From: Magnetococcales bacterium
Lineage (GTDB): Bacteria > Pseudomonadota > Magnetococcia > Magnetococcales > Magnetaquicoccaceae
Reading direction: 5' to 3'
Assembly: GCA_015233035.1 (NCBI GenBank)
Contig: JADFYM010000010.1
Span: forward strand, 1-35,253
DNA length: 35,253 nucleotides
Shown here: in pieces, positions 24,591 through 31,445 of the stretch
Position numbering within the stretch: position 1 is the first letter of the stretch
Layout of the letters: each line of letters begins with the position of its first letter
Translations under genes and position numbers: made by a program
The notes under the pieces: generated by a model
Told to the model about the DNA's origin: nothing
What the model saw: the letters and a program-made list of their open reading frames with translations, nothing else
Databases searched by the model: none

Positions 24591-24666
24591 CCAGGGGCTT
24601 TGCCCCTGGACCCCACCAGGGGCTTTGCCCCTGGACCCCACCAGGGGGATGATCCCCCTGGACCCG
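24591..24666. repeat. Module A array, three units
   Basis: Two units with a CTTTG centre (CCAGGGGCTTTGCCCCTGG) and one with a GATGATC centre, each separated by ACCCCA. It lies between folB and the nitroreductase gene and is in the same relative orientation to the following module B as at 18696. Both repeated unit types also occur at 27271-27343. Confidence 0.8.
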
Positions 24667-24679
24667 CATTCATATTATT

Positions 24680-24730
24680 AAAAAAAAGGGTGGGGGAGGC
24701 TGGGTGGGGCGGTTCTCCGCCCCACCCAGC
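24680..24730 (-). terminator. Module B terminator of nrnC-folB
   Basis: A perfect 14-bp stem (24699-24712 with 24717-24730, GCTGGGTGGGGCGG) with a 4-nt loop begins 5 nt behind the folB stop. It is followed on the minus strand by a C-rich spacer and eight T (24680-24687). This is the cleanest of the four copies and is placed exactly where a terminator for nrnC-folB is expected. Confidence 0.8.
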
Positions 24731-24735
24731 AAGGG

Positions 24736-25116
24736 TCACAACGACCGCCGCCGTCGCAAGGTGACACCCACCCAACGGGCAAACCGCACCGCACCCGGTT
24801 TTTTGACCGACACCTTGACCCGACAAACTCGCGGATAAGCCAGGCAAAGCCCGGCGATACGCTCGGCCAGAGTCTCGACGAGCAAAAAACAGGACTGTTC
24901 CGCCAAAGCAATGATGGCCTGGCTCACAGCCGCATAATCGATGGTCTCTTCCAACCGATCACTCTGGCCCGCCGAGGCGAGATCTGCTTGCAGGACGACG
25001 TTGACTCTGACCTCCTGCACCGTATGGCGTTCCCACTCCAGCACGCCGATGATACAGCGCAGACGCAGATCGTGAATTCGGATCCGATCCAGCGGGGCCG
25101 CGTCAGGAGTGGGCAA
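24736..25116 (-). CDS. folB: Dihydroneopterin aldolase
   Basis: Cleaves 7,8-dihydroneopterin to 6-hydroxymethyl-dihydropterin and glycolaldehyde in folate synthesis. It has 126 residues. The pterin-binding glutamate in IIGVLEWER (E27), the tyrosine in IDYAAVSQAI (Y61), the LVETLAERIA block and the catalytic lysine in VSVKKPGAVRFA (K106) are present. It starts with TTG at 25116: GGAGG lies exactly six nt upstream and no ATG or GTG is suitably placed. It overlaps nrnC by 14 nt. The related epimerase FolX is a less likely alternative. The last residues are Arg-rich. Confidence 0.9.
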   Translation of the reverse strand: MPTPDAAPLDRIRIHDLRLRCIIGVLEWERHTVQEVRVNVVLQADLASAGQSDRLEETIDYAAVSQAIIALAEQSCFLLVETLAERIAGLCLAYPRVCRVKVSVKKPGAVRFARWVGVTLRRRRSL

Positions 25117-25747
25117 AGATATCCTCCGCCTCCCATCCCGCCAGATCCAGGGTGACCCGGGTGGGCAAAAAGGCCATGCACTCCCGTGCCAGTTCCAGCC
25201 GACCCTCGCGTTGCAGCATCACCTCCAACGCCTCTTTCAGGGTAACCAGATGGATCACGTCGGATTGTACATATTGCAATTGTTTGGCGGACAGGGTGAC
25301 TGCGCCCCAATCGGAAGATTGCTGTTGCTTGTCCATTTCCACGCCCCGCACCTCGCGGACCAGATCCTTGAGGCCGTGAAAACCGCTGTAGGTGCGAATC
25401 AGACGGGAGGCAATCTTGGTGCAAAAGACCGGTTGCACCTGAATGCCGAGCCAATGGCGCAACGTGGCCAGATCATAGCGGGCAAAGTGAAAAATTTTTT
25501 CGACCGCAGACGATTCTAGTACCGCTTGCAGACGGGGGGCCGGTCGCCGTTGGGCGGCCTGTTCCTGTGAGATCTGCACGATGGCCACCGCTCCGTTTTC
25601 GTTGCACATTTGTACCACGCACAGTCGGTCGCGCAAGACATTCAACCCCATGGTTTCGGTATCGACCGAGAGATAACGACTGCTCAGGTACCGTTGCTGA
25701 TATTCCGCATCCAGATCGCCCTGGAAGACTTTTGGCTGGGTTTGCAT
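25103..25747 (-). CDS. nrnC: NanoRNase C (RNase D-like 3'-5' exonuclease)
   Basis: A DEDDy exonuclease that, in alphaproteobacteria, degrades the shortest RNA products (diribonucleotides). It has 214 residues and lacks the HRDC domains of true RNase D. The catalytic residues are in SVDTETMGL (D29, E31), HFARYDLATL (D92) and YVQSDVIHL (Y159, D163). The blocks VFCTKIASRLIRTYSG, KQQQSSDWG and the end GWEAEDIFAHS match NrnC closely. The ATG at 25747 is preferred; upstream codons are open but unlike the family. It is followed by the overlapping folB and then a module B terminator. It diverges from the gene at 25902. Confidence 0.92.
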   Translation of the reverse strand: MQTQPKVFQGDLDAEYQQRYLSSRYLSVDTETMGLNVLRDRLCVVQMCNENGAVAIVQISQEQAAQRRPAPRLQAVLESSAVEKIFHFARYDLATLRHWLGIQVQPVFCTKIASRLIRTYSGFHGLKDLVREVRGVEMDKQQQSSDWGAVTLSAKQLQYVQSDVIHLVTLKEALEVMLQREGRLELARECMAFLPTRVTLDLAGWEAEDIFAHS

Positions 25748-25901
25748 AGTGGTCACGGCTCCACGCCTCGCAAAAAAGTGTAAAAGAACAGTCACACGGT
25801 CGGACAGACGCAAAAAGAGGTGTAGCCCTCGCGCTGGAACTGTGGCATAATTCCATATTCCCGTTATAAAGCGTTCTGGATGGAATGGAAAGGATTTGGC
25901 A

Positions 25902-27194
25902 ATGGCATCGAAAGATAATTATACCGTCGAGCAACTGGACCGCATTCGCACCACGCTGGGAACCGCGTTGGGGGACAAGTCGGCCCAGGCCCTGGAGGCT
26001 CTGGAGACCCGTTTTTCACCCGCCCCGGATATTTCCGAGGAAGATGAAAAACTGATGAAATTGCGCGAAAAAATGGATAATCCAACGATCGATGTGGACT
26101 CTGTGATTGCGACGGGTCGTCTGGATGCCATGATTGGCGTGTTGGAAAAGGCCAAAAACGAACCGGACAAGCAGAAACGCTTGGTGACCTCCATCCTGGG
26201 TCACAAGGATGCCAAGCCGCCCCGTCTGGTGGAGGCCTTGAGCAAGGTCAGCAACCAGAAAGAGTTGGTCGAAGATCTGGTGGCGGGTATTGTGGCCCAG
26301 CGCGGGGTCAATCCGCTGATCGATGCCTTGCGGCACGCCACGATCAGCAAGACGGCCTATGAGGCACTGGCCAATGGTATTGCCGAGCAGGGTACGGTCA
26401 ACCACATGATTCGCACGATTGCCGCCGCGCCAGCGGGCCAACCCGATGCCGAGTTGCTGTGGGCGATGGAGATCATGCGCAAGGGGACGGTGGAGCAGAT
26501 GCTGGAGGCGATGAACCTGCTGAATGACAGTTCGCCCGGTGTGGTTGCCTTGGCCTCGGGGGTGGCCAATCGCAAGGATGTGGGGGTCGAGCAGATGGTG
26601 CGGGGGCTCTCCTTCTGTAAAAACAATGCCAAGGCTTCGGCCATTCTGGCCCTGGAGCTGACCCGGATTGCGGATATCAATGCGGTCGTGGTCATTCTGG
26701 AAAAATATATCAGCGATGCGACGGATGCGGGCGAAATTCTGGTCGTCAAGCTGGTGCATCGGGCCAAGTTTGCCCGCAATCGGGAACCTTTGCTGCTCAA
26801 GGCGACCCGTTTCATGCGGGGCAACTCCATGGCGGGCAAAATTTTGGCCATGGGTATCTATGAGATGGGCGACCCGGAAAAAATTGTGCAGGCTTATGGT
26901 CGCATGGCCGGTCATCCTGCCGCGCAGAAGGTCATGGCCTGGGGGGCATTCAGAAAACTGGGGGCCTTGAAGGCGATGTCCTTGTTGGGCAAGGAATATT
27001 TCCGCATGGGGTCGCAGCAGGCGGAGGTGGAGGCGACGCTCAAGGAGGCCCGGCAGCGGTATGAATGGGTGTTGCAGGAGGTGTTGGGCGAAGATCCCAC
27101 CCTCAAGCCGGATCCCGAACCGCCCAAAACAGAACCGCCCAAAACAGAAGCACCCAAAAAAGAGGCGGCCAAAAAAGAGGCACCGAAAAAATAG
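25902..27194 (+). CDS. Uncharacterised helical-repeat protein with Pro/Lys-rich tail
   Basis: I do not recognise a family. The 430-residue product has no signal peptide and no clear membrane helix. From about residue 70 to 370 it looks all-helical, with units of roughly 35-40 residues of the form (GI)A-x2-G-x-V-x2-MI-x-AL (for example GVNPLIDAL, GTVNHMIRTI, GTVEQMLEAM, GVEQMVRGL), reminiscent of HEAT- or ARM-type solenoids. The C-terminus is a low-complexity tail of PPKTE, PKKEA and AKKEA units, positively charged, as in surface- or nucleic-acid-tethering tails. The ATG at 25902 has GGAAAGGA seven nt upstream. A CATAAT or TATAAA box (25846-25871) may be its -10 element, without a good -35. 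Alone in its transcription unit. Confidence 0.8.
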   Translation: MASKDNYTVEQLDRIRTTLGTALGDKSAQALEALETRFSPAPDISEEDEKLMKLREKMDNPTIDVDSVIATGRLDAMIGVLEKAKNEPDKQKRLVTSILGHKDAKPPRLVEALSKVSNQKELVEDLVAGIVAQRGVNPLIDALRHATISKTAYEALANGIAEQGTVNHMIRTIAAAPAGQPDAELLWAMEIMRKGTVEQMLEAMNLLNDSSPGVVALASGVANRKDVGVEQMVRGLSFCKNNAKASAILALELTRIADINAVVVILEKYISDATDAGEILVVKLVHRAKFARNREPLLLKATRFMRGNSMAGKILAMGIYEMGDPEKIVQAYGRMAGHPAAQKVMAWGAFRKLGALKAMSLLGKEYFRMGSQQAEVEATLKEARQRYEWVLQEVLGEDPTLKPDPEPPKTEPPKTEAPKKEAAKKEAPKK

Positions 27195-27213
27195 CATGTG
27201 CAAGGGGTGCCTG

Positions 27214-27240
27214 CCCTATGCACACATCTTTATGCTGATA
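27214..27240 (-). repeat. 27-bp dispersed repeat (family C), copy 2
   Basis: Reading on the minus strand it starts TATCAGCATAAAGATG and matches 128-154 at 26 of 27 positions. It lies 19 nt behind the stop of the helical-repeat gene. With 27418-27436 it forms an inverted pair around a module A array. Confidence 0.6.
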
Positions 27241-27270
27241 AAAAAATCCGAAGTATATTGTGCAGTCATA

Positions 27271-27343
27271 GGGGTCCAGGGGGATTATCCCCCTGGTGGG
27301 GTCCAGGGGCGAAGCCCCTGGTGGGGTCCGGGGCGAAGCCCCG
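27271..27343. repeat. Module A array, three units
   Basis: The units have ATTAT, CGAAG and CGAAG centres (for example GGGGTCCAGGGGCGAAGCCC), in the orientation opposite to 24591-24666. The near-perfect identity between units suggests recent expansion or gene conversion. Confidence 0.8.
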
Positions 27344-27417
27344 TGAGGAACACACGATCAACACGTGGAGGAATTTGCCCCTCACCGGGGAGCGTGGCGG
27401 TTCCCGGTTTCCTGCAA

Positions 27418-27436
27418 AAGTTGTGTGCATGGGGTA
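27418..27436 (+). repeat. Partial family C repeat, copy 3
   Basis: AAGTTGTGTGCATGGGGTA matches the core of 128-154 at 17 of 19 positions and is inverted relative to 27214-27240. The short length makes the assignment tentative. Confidence 0.4.
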
Positions 27437-27499
27437 TCCCGGAGGGAGATGGGAAAAAAGAGCTGTGAATCAATGGGATAGGGGAAAATCTGCACTTGC

Positions 27500-27530
27500 G
27501 AGGGGATTATCCTCCCCCCGGTGGACCCCG
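27500..27530. repeat. Module A GC palindrome, single unit
   Basis: GAGGGGATTATCCTCCCCCC followed by GGTGGACCCCG, a slightly altered copy with the usual ATTAT centre. It lies 21 nt upstream of the module B stem, whose order relative to module A is reversed compared with 18696 and 24591. Confidence 0.65.
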
Positions 27531-27550
27531 ACGGGTTGGTGAAACCCTTG

Positions 27551-27600
27551 CTGGGGAGGGCGGAGAACCGCCCCCCCAGACCCCCCCACCCTTTTTTTTT
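27551..27600 (+). terminator. Module B terminator-like hairpin with T9 (plus strand)
   Basis: The stem (27551-27563 with 27568-27579, one bulged A) has the loop AGAA, followed by ACCCCCCCACCC and nine T (27592-27600). The T-run is on the plus strand, so it would end transcription from the helical-repeat gene before it runs into the convergent STAND gene, whose stop is 8 nt further on. Confidence 0.7.
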
Positions 27601-27607
27601 AATCATT

Positions 27608-30133
27608 TCAGGACAGGATTACTGCCCCGCGACCACTTGACCCCTTCCAGGTTGGCCCCCTCCAGATTGGCCTTGTCCAGATTGGCCCCGCGCAAATCGG
27701 CCTCCTCTCCTGCAATCGGGCCTGCCCCAGATTGGCCCAAAACAGGTCGGCCCCGCGCAAATCGGTGGCCTGCAAATCGGCCCCATACAGATCACACAAG
27801 CGCAACACCGCCCCCGACAAATCCAGATGACTCAACCAGTTCAACGCCCCCGTGCCTGGCTCGGTCGCACTCCGCTGCCGCCGCAGATGATGCAGCCAGG
27901 TGCCAAAGGCGGTCGCTTCCGTCACCCATTTGGGAGAGCGACGACCCGTGTGGCGGGCACAACCGTTCAAGGCGGCCAGCAAAGCCAGTTCGGCATTCCG
28001 CCCTTCGTCGTCCATCGCCCGGCTGCTGGGCCACTCCCGATGGCTCCTGGGCAGACCGTTTTGCAGGAGGTGGTCCAATAGTGTGGCCAACCGTTTTTGC
28101 CATTCCCATACCGTGCGGGGGGTATATGAAGCCAGTTCGCGCCGCACAAAGGCGAACAGGGTGTCGTCCACCGGGCTGGGACCGCACACCAAGACCCACT
28201 GGCGCAAGGCGCGGGCCTCGTTCCACCCCTTGTCAGGCTGGGTCCGCAACAGTTTGAGTTGCTGGCTCACCTGCTGAATCAGGCGGACAATGCGCCGGGC
28301 GGTCAAAAATTGGGCAAAGCCCGGCTGGAGGAAGGAATAACTCTCTGCGCCATCCGGCCGGGGGGCGGACGGGCGACAACCGAAGGCGGTCAAAATGCGC
28401 AACATGCCCTCGCTGGCCTCGGGTTTGCGGCGGTCCAGGCGGCCCTTTTGCCGGGCGGTCTGCCACACGGCCTCCCATGCGCCCAGCGATGCCGTCCACC
28501 CCCGCCCCTGCCAGGCCGTCACCGCCATCTCTTCCAGCAACAGGATCAAGGCCTCTTCGGTCCACCCCCTGGTGGCCGGATTGCGTCCGCCCTCATAGGT
28601 GCGGTGCACGATTTCTGTCAACAGGTACCGATAGATCCGGTTCAACCCCTCTTCCTCGATGCTGTCGAGCTGACCGGACGCCAGCCCCTGGGCGAGCAGA
28701 TGGTTGGTCAGGGGATGGGCGGTGATCTCGGCCAGGAAAGGGTTGTCGATAGGACACGGTGCAGGCAAGGCGGTCGCCAAACGCCCGGTGGCCTGGGCGT
28801 AACCGGTCCACCACGCGGGCCGCTGGTCGGTTGGGCATGGCAGTTCGGGATGGTCCCGCCAGGGCGGTTCCGTGGCCGGGCAGTAGGAGAGCAGATGGAG
28901 CCATTGGCCGGGCCGGCGCAACAGGTCGCTGTTGGCGGTACACAACGGGTCGCGGGCGGTGATCAAAACCTGCAATCGGGTCTCCCGTTGGTTGAAGCGC
29001 GCCGCCGTGTGCCAGACATCTTCCAGCCATTGCCGGGCGGCGGTGACCATCTGGTCGCTCTGCATCGCCCACTCTTCCAGCCCGTCACAGATGAGCAAAA
29101 GCTGTTCCCGGTCGCCCATTTCCTCCAATGGGCTGTAACTGTGGCAATACGGATCGGCAGCGACCAGTGCCTTGACGGCCAAGACCAGGTCGAGTTGCAC
29201 GGGCAACAGATGCAGGGGGATGAACAGCACGGTCCGTTTGCCTTCGTTGGCGATGGCGGCGGCCAACATTTTGGCCAAGGTGGTCTTGCCGCTGCCCGGT
29301 CCGCCACAGACCAGGCGCACGGCATCGTCGGGATTGGCCGCGTGCAACCACTGCCACAGGGTGTCATGCAGATCGACCACTGGCGGGGCGATGGTCTGTT
29401 CGGCGCATTCGGCATAGGGTGCAGCGGGTTCCGTGTACCAGCCGCGCAGGGGGATATAGAGGGTGCGCAGACTGATGTTGGCCGTCAACAGGGGTTCGTC
29501 CACCTGTTTTTGCAGCCAGGCCCGGTAGTGGTTCCAGCCTTGTTCGCGCGCGGCGGCCTGGGTGAAAGGGGTGGCCACCTCCTGTTGCAGACAGCGATAC
29601 GCTTCGGGATGGTTGCGCCATTGATTGTTGAGGGCAAAGACAAAATAGCTGGGGAGACGTTGGGCAATGGCCTGGGCCTGGGCCGGGTCGGTGCCGCTGG
29701 CCGTCAGCCAGTGCCGCAGGGGACGGTCCATCTGTTCCAGCAGGGGGCAGCGTTCGGGGTGGAGAAAAAACGAGTGGTCCAGACAGAGGGGTTGTTCTTC
29801 CAGGGTCTGCTCCAGGTTGAGGGAGGCCACAAATTGTTCCGGGTCGGCAATGGTCTGTTGCAAATGGGCGGCACTCTCTTTGGCCAGTTGAAAGATGGCC
29901 TCGGTCAGGGCGCGGTGGATCAACAGCCAGGCCTGTGCGCCGCAATCGTTGGGTGCCAACTCGATGCTGGCGAGGGCCTCCAGGGCGTTGCTGGCGGCCT
30001 CCTGCCAGTTGTGGGTGGCCAGATGGAGCGTCCCGACGGCCAGATTCAGGAACAGTTGCCGAAAGTCGGTCCGAATCGCCCGATTCCACAGGGCAATGGG
30101 TTTGGTGGTGCAGAAGCCGTGGGTCGTCGTCAT
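27608..30133 (-). CDS. NACHT/STAND-like NTPase with pentapeptide repeats, C-terminus frameshifted
   Basis: An 841-residue predicted signal-transducing NTPase. The N-terminal 230 residues are helical without a known domain; then comes YRAWLQKQVDEPLL and LRTLYIPLRGWYTEP before the P-loop. Walker A is CGGPGSGKTTLAKM (about residue 276) and Walker B LLLICDGLEEWA (about 345), the NACHT-like layout. A helical region follows, then pentapeptide repeats (LDLSGAVLRLCDLYGADLQ onward). At 27702-27711 the coding strand has AGGAG twice in tandem; removing one copy restores further A(D/N)LxG repeats ending at 27603. As read, the last 36 or so residues are Trp/Arg/Gly/Pro-rich nonsense. The ATG at 30133 has AGGAGG nine nt upstream; open sequence further up is not gene-like. 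The role may be phage defence, by analogy only. Confidence 0.85.
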   Translation of the reverse strand: MTTTHGFCTTKPIALWNRAIRTDFRQLFLNLAVGTLHLATHNWQEAASNALEALASIELAPNDCGAQAWLLIHRALTEAIFQLAKESAAHLQQTIADPEQFVASLNLEQTLEEQPLCLDHSFFLHPERCPLLEQMDRPLRHWLTASGTDPAQAQAIAQRLPSYFVFALNNQWRNHPEAYRCLQQEVATPFTQAAAREQGWNHYRAWLQKQVDEPLLTANISLRTLYIPLRGWYTEPAAPYAECAEQTIAPPVVDLHDTLWQWLHAANPDDAVRLVCGGPGSGKTTLAKMLAAAIANEGKRTVLFIPLHLLPVQLDLVLAVKALVAADPYCHSYSPLEEMGDREQLLLICDGLEEWAMQSDQMVTAARQWLEDVWHTAARFNQRETRLQVLITARDPLCTANSDLLRRPGQWLHLLSYCPATEPPWRDHPELPCPTDQRPAWWTGYAQATGRLATALPAPCPIDNPFLAEITAHPLTNHLLAQGLASGQLDSIEEEGLNRIYRYLLTEIVHRTYEGGRNPATRGWTEEALILLLEEMAVTAWQGRGWTASLGAWEAVWQTARQKGRLDRRKPEASEGMLRILTAFGCRPSAPRPDGAESYSFLQPGFAQFLTARRIVRLIQQVSQQLKLLRTQPDKGWNEARALRQWVLVCGPSPVDDTLFAFVRRELASYTPRTVWEWQKRLATLLDHLLQNGLPRSHREWPSSRAMDDEGRNAELALLAALNGCARHTGRRSPKWVTEATAFGTWLHHLRRQRSATEPGTGALNWLSHLDLSGAVLRLCDLYGADLQATDLRGADLFWANLGQARLQERRPICAGPIWTRPIWRGPTWKGSSGRGAVILS
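27702..27711 (-). other. 5-bp tandem duplication causing a frameshift
   Basis: The coding strand reads CAGGAGAGGAGGCC. With a single AGGAG the reading continues as AxLxx pentapeptides (ARLQE, ADLRG, ANLDK, ANLEG, ANLEG) to a stop at 27603-27605. Slipped-strand duplication, an assembly error, or a ribosomal -1 shift at the AGG AGG codons are the options; the first or second is most likely. Confidence 0.75.
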
Positions 30134-30465
30134 GCCGGGTTGCCTCCTGGGATGGCGTGGTCGGAGAGTGGCCTGGCGGCCAGTGGGGCTGGGACATGAC
30201 CTGTTCATGTCTCTTGTTGCGCAGGGGATGGGCAGGGTCGTCCCCTGCCATCCGTTGTACCGTGCAGGATACAGGGGGAGGCATGAGAAGGGGTTCGGTC
30301 CATGGGAGACGGCCGCGATTCCAGAAGCAAGCGTCCAGAAATTTCCAATGCGCGTGCCGTGATCACGATGGCATTTCTGTTCCGTGCACGCTACAATACC
30401 CGTAACGGTTGCGGTTTTCATCCTGCACCCGCTGCTCTCCTGCCAGCCCACTCGACGGTGCCGCC
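30134..30465. other. Divergent intergenic region between STAND NTPase and Rpn nuclease genes
   Basis: These 332 nt must hold the promoters of both divergent genes. On the plus strand TACAAT (30392-30397) is a possible -10 element for the nuclease gene, without a convincing -35. Mutually exclusive hairpins can form: GCAGGGGA 30221-30228 with 30241-30248, or GGCAGGG 30231-30237 with 30243-30249. The open frames crossing the region have no recognisable content. Confidence 0.45.
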
Positions 30466-31389
30466 ATGAAATTTATCGACCCGCGTATTGACTTTGCCTT
30501 CAAGAAAATTTTTGGCAGTGAACAGGCCAAGGAAGTGCTGATCAGTTTTCTGGAGAGCCTGCTGCAACTGGAAGGCGACCGGCGCATTGCCGAATTGACC
30601 ATTCTCGATCCTTTCCTGGCCCCCCGGATTCGCGAGATGAAAAATTCCATCCTGGATGTCAAATGCCTCGATCAGCGGGGAATCTCTTATATTGTCGAGA
30701 TGCAGGTCCAGAAGGTGGCCGCCTTTTTGAAGCGGATCCAGTACAACGCCGCCAAGGCCTATGTGCAGCAGATTGGCAAAGGGGAAGAATATCCCAAGCT
30801 CAACCAGGTCATTGCCATTACCATCACCGATTTTTTGTTGTTTGATGGCTTTACGCACTGCATTTCCCGGCATGAATCACGGGAAACGCGGACGGGGCAG
30901 ACTTATTTACAGGAAATCGTTCATCTTTTTGTCGAATTGCCCAAATTTACACAACCCTTGGCCGCGTTGTGCACCAACCTGGACAAGTGGATCTATTTTA
31001 TCAAATATGCCGGATCGTTGCAGGAGGTGCCCGAACCACTGCGCGCCGTGCCGTTTTCCCATGCCTTTGAGATGGCCATGCTCGCCAACATGACGGATGA
31101 AGAACTGGAACTGTATGACAAGGCTGGTATTGCCATCGCCGATGCACGGGGTGCGGTTGAACTGGCATGGCAGGAGGGACGGCAGGAGGGACGGCAGGAG
31201 GGACGGCAGGAGGGACGGCAGGAGGGGCAGGCCGATTTTTTCCTGCTGTTGTTGAAAAGTCGGTTTGTCTCCTTGCCGGAGTGGGTGATCCAGCAGGTGC
31301 GCGACGCCGATCCTCCCACTCTGGAACGGTGGGGGGGGCGCGTGTGGCATACCCAGACCTTGGAAGGGGTGTTTGTCGACCAGGCGTGA
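30466..31389 (+). CDS. Rpn/PD-(D/E)XK nuclease family transposase-like protein
   Basis: A 307-residue member of the recombination-promoting nuclease (Rpn, PDDEXK_2) family, proteins first annotated as transposases and shown in E. coli to be DNA endonucleases, some of them phage-defence toxins. The N-terminus FIDPRIDFAFKKIFGSEQ is diagnostic. The catalytic core is ILDVKC (D64) and YIVEMQ (E78, Q80). A hinge (residues 236-255) is a run of QEGR units from a 12-bp VNTR, as in other Rpn proteins, followed by a short C-terminal helical domain. The ATG at 30466 is chosen as the family start, although its ribosome binding site is weak. It diverges from the STAND NTPase gene. Confidence 0.92.
   Translation: MKFIDPRIDFAFKKIFGSEQAKEVLISFLESLLQLEGDRRIAELTILDPFLAPRIREMKNSILDVKCLDQRGISYIVEMQVQKVAAFLKRIQYNAAKAYVQQIGKGEEYPKLNQVIAITITDFLLFDGFTHCISRHESRETRTGQTYLQEIVHLFVELPKFTQPLAALCTNLDKWIYFIKYAGSLQEVPEPLRAVPFSHAFEMAMLANMTDEELELYDKAGIAIADARGAVELAWQEGRQEGRQEGRQEGRQEGQADFFLLLLKSRFVSLPEWVIQQVRDADPPTLERWGGRVWHTQTLEGVFVDQA
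31171..31230 (+). repeat. 12-bp in-frame VNTR in the Rpn gene
   Basis: Four perfect copies of CAGGAGGGACGG (31171-31218) and a partial fifth (31219-31230), coding for Gln-Glu-Gly-Arg. Length change by whole units keeps the reading frame. Each unit also contains AGGAGG, a perfect Shine-Dalgarno sequence. Confidence 0.9.
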
Positions 31390-31445
31390 CGGGGGCGGGT
31401 CGATCCGCCGGGGAAAAAACCGATCGACGCTGACGCCTCGCCTTC

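Larger units (their letters stand above)
27195..27607. other. Repeat-filled gap between two convergent genes
   Basis: No gene is supported in these 413 nt. They hold family C copies in opposite orientation (27214-27240 and 27418-27436), a module A array between them (27271-27343), a further module A unit (27500-27530) and a module B terminator on the plus strand (27551-27600). Short open frames here only read through the repeats. Confidence 0.7.

Noticed and set aside
24496-24669. N-terminal extension of the nitroreductase by 58 residues
   Set aside because: The extension is translated module A repeat (Gly/Pro/Trp-rich), and the start at 24495 has a good ribosome binding site and matches the family N-terminus.
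1888-27343. Possible CRISPR arrays in the repeated palindromes
   Set aside because: The units are directly adjacent, of unequal length, with no unique spacers of constant size and no cas genes nearby.
27703-27711. Programmed +1 frameshifting at tandem AGG codons in the STAND gene
   Set aside because: The shift needed to regain the pentapeptide frame is -1 (or +2), not +1, and no slippery heptamer is visible; a 5-bp duplication explains it more simply.
31171-31230. The 12-bp repeat in the Rpn gene as a replication-origin iteron
   Set aside because: It is in frame, codes the Gln-Glu-Gly-Arg hinge usual for Rpn proteins, and no DnaA boxes or replication genes are near.
30466-31389. The Rpn gene as part of an insertion sequence
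   Set aside because: Although the family is often labelled transposase, no terminal inverted repeats or target duplications flank it, and the protein is a PD-(D/E)XK nuclease.
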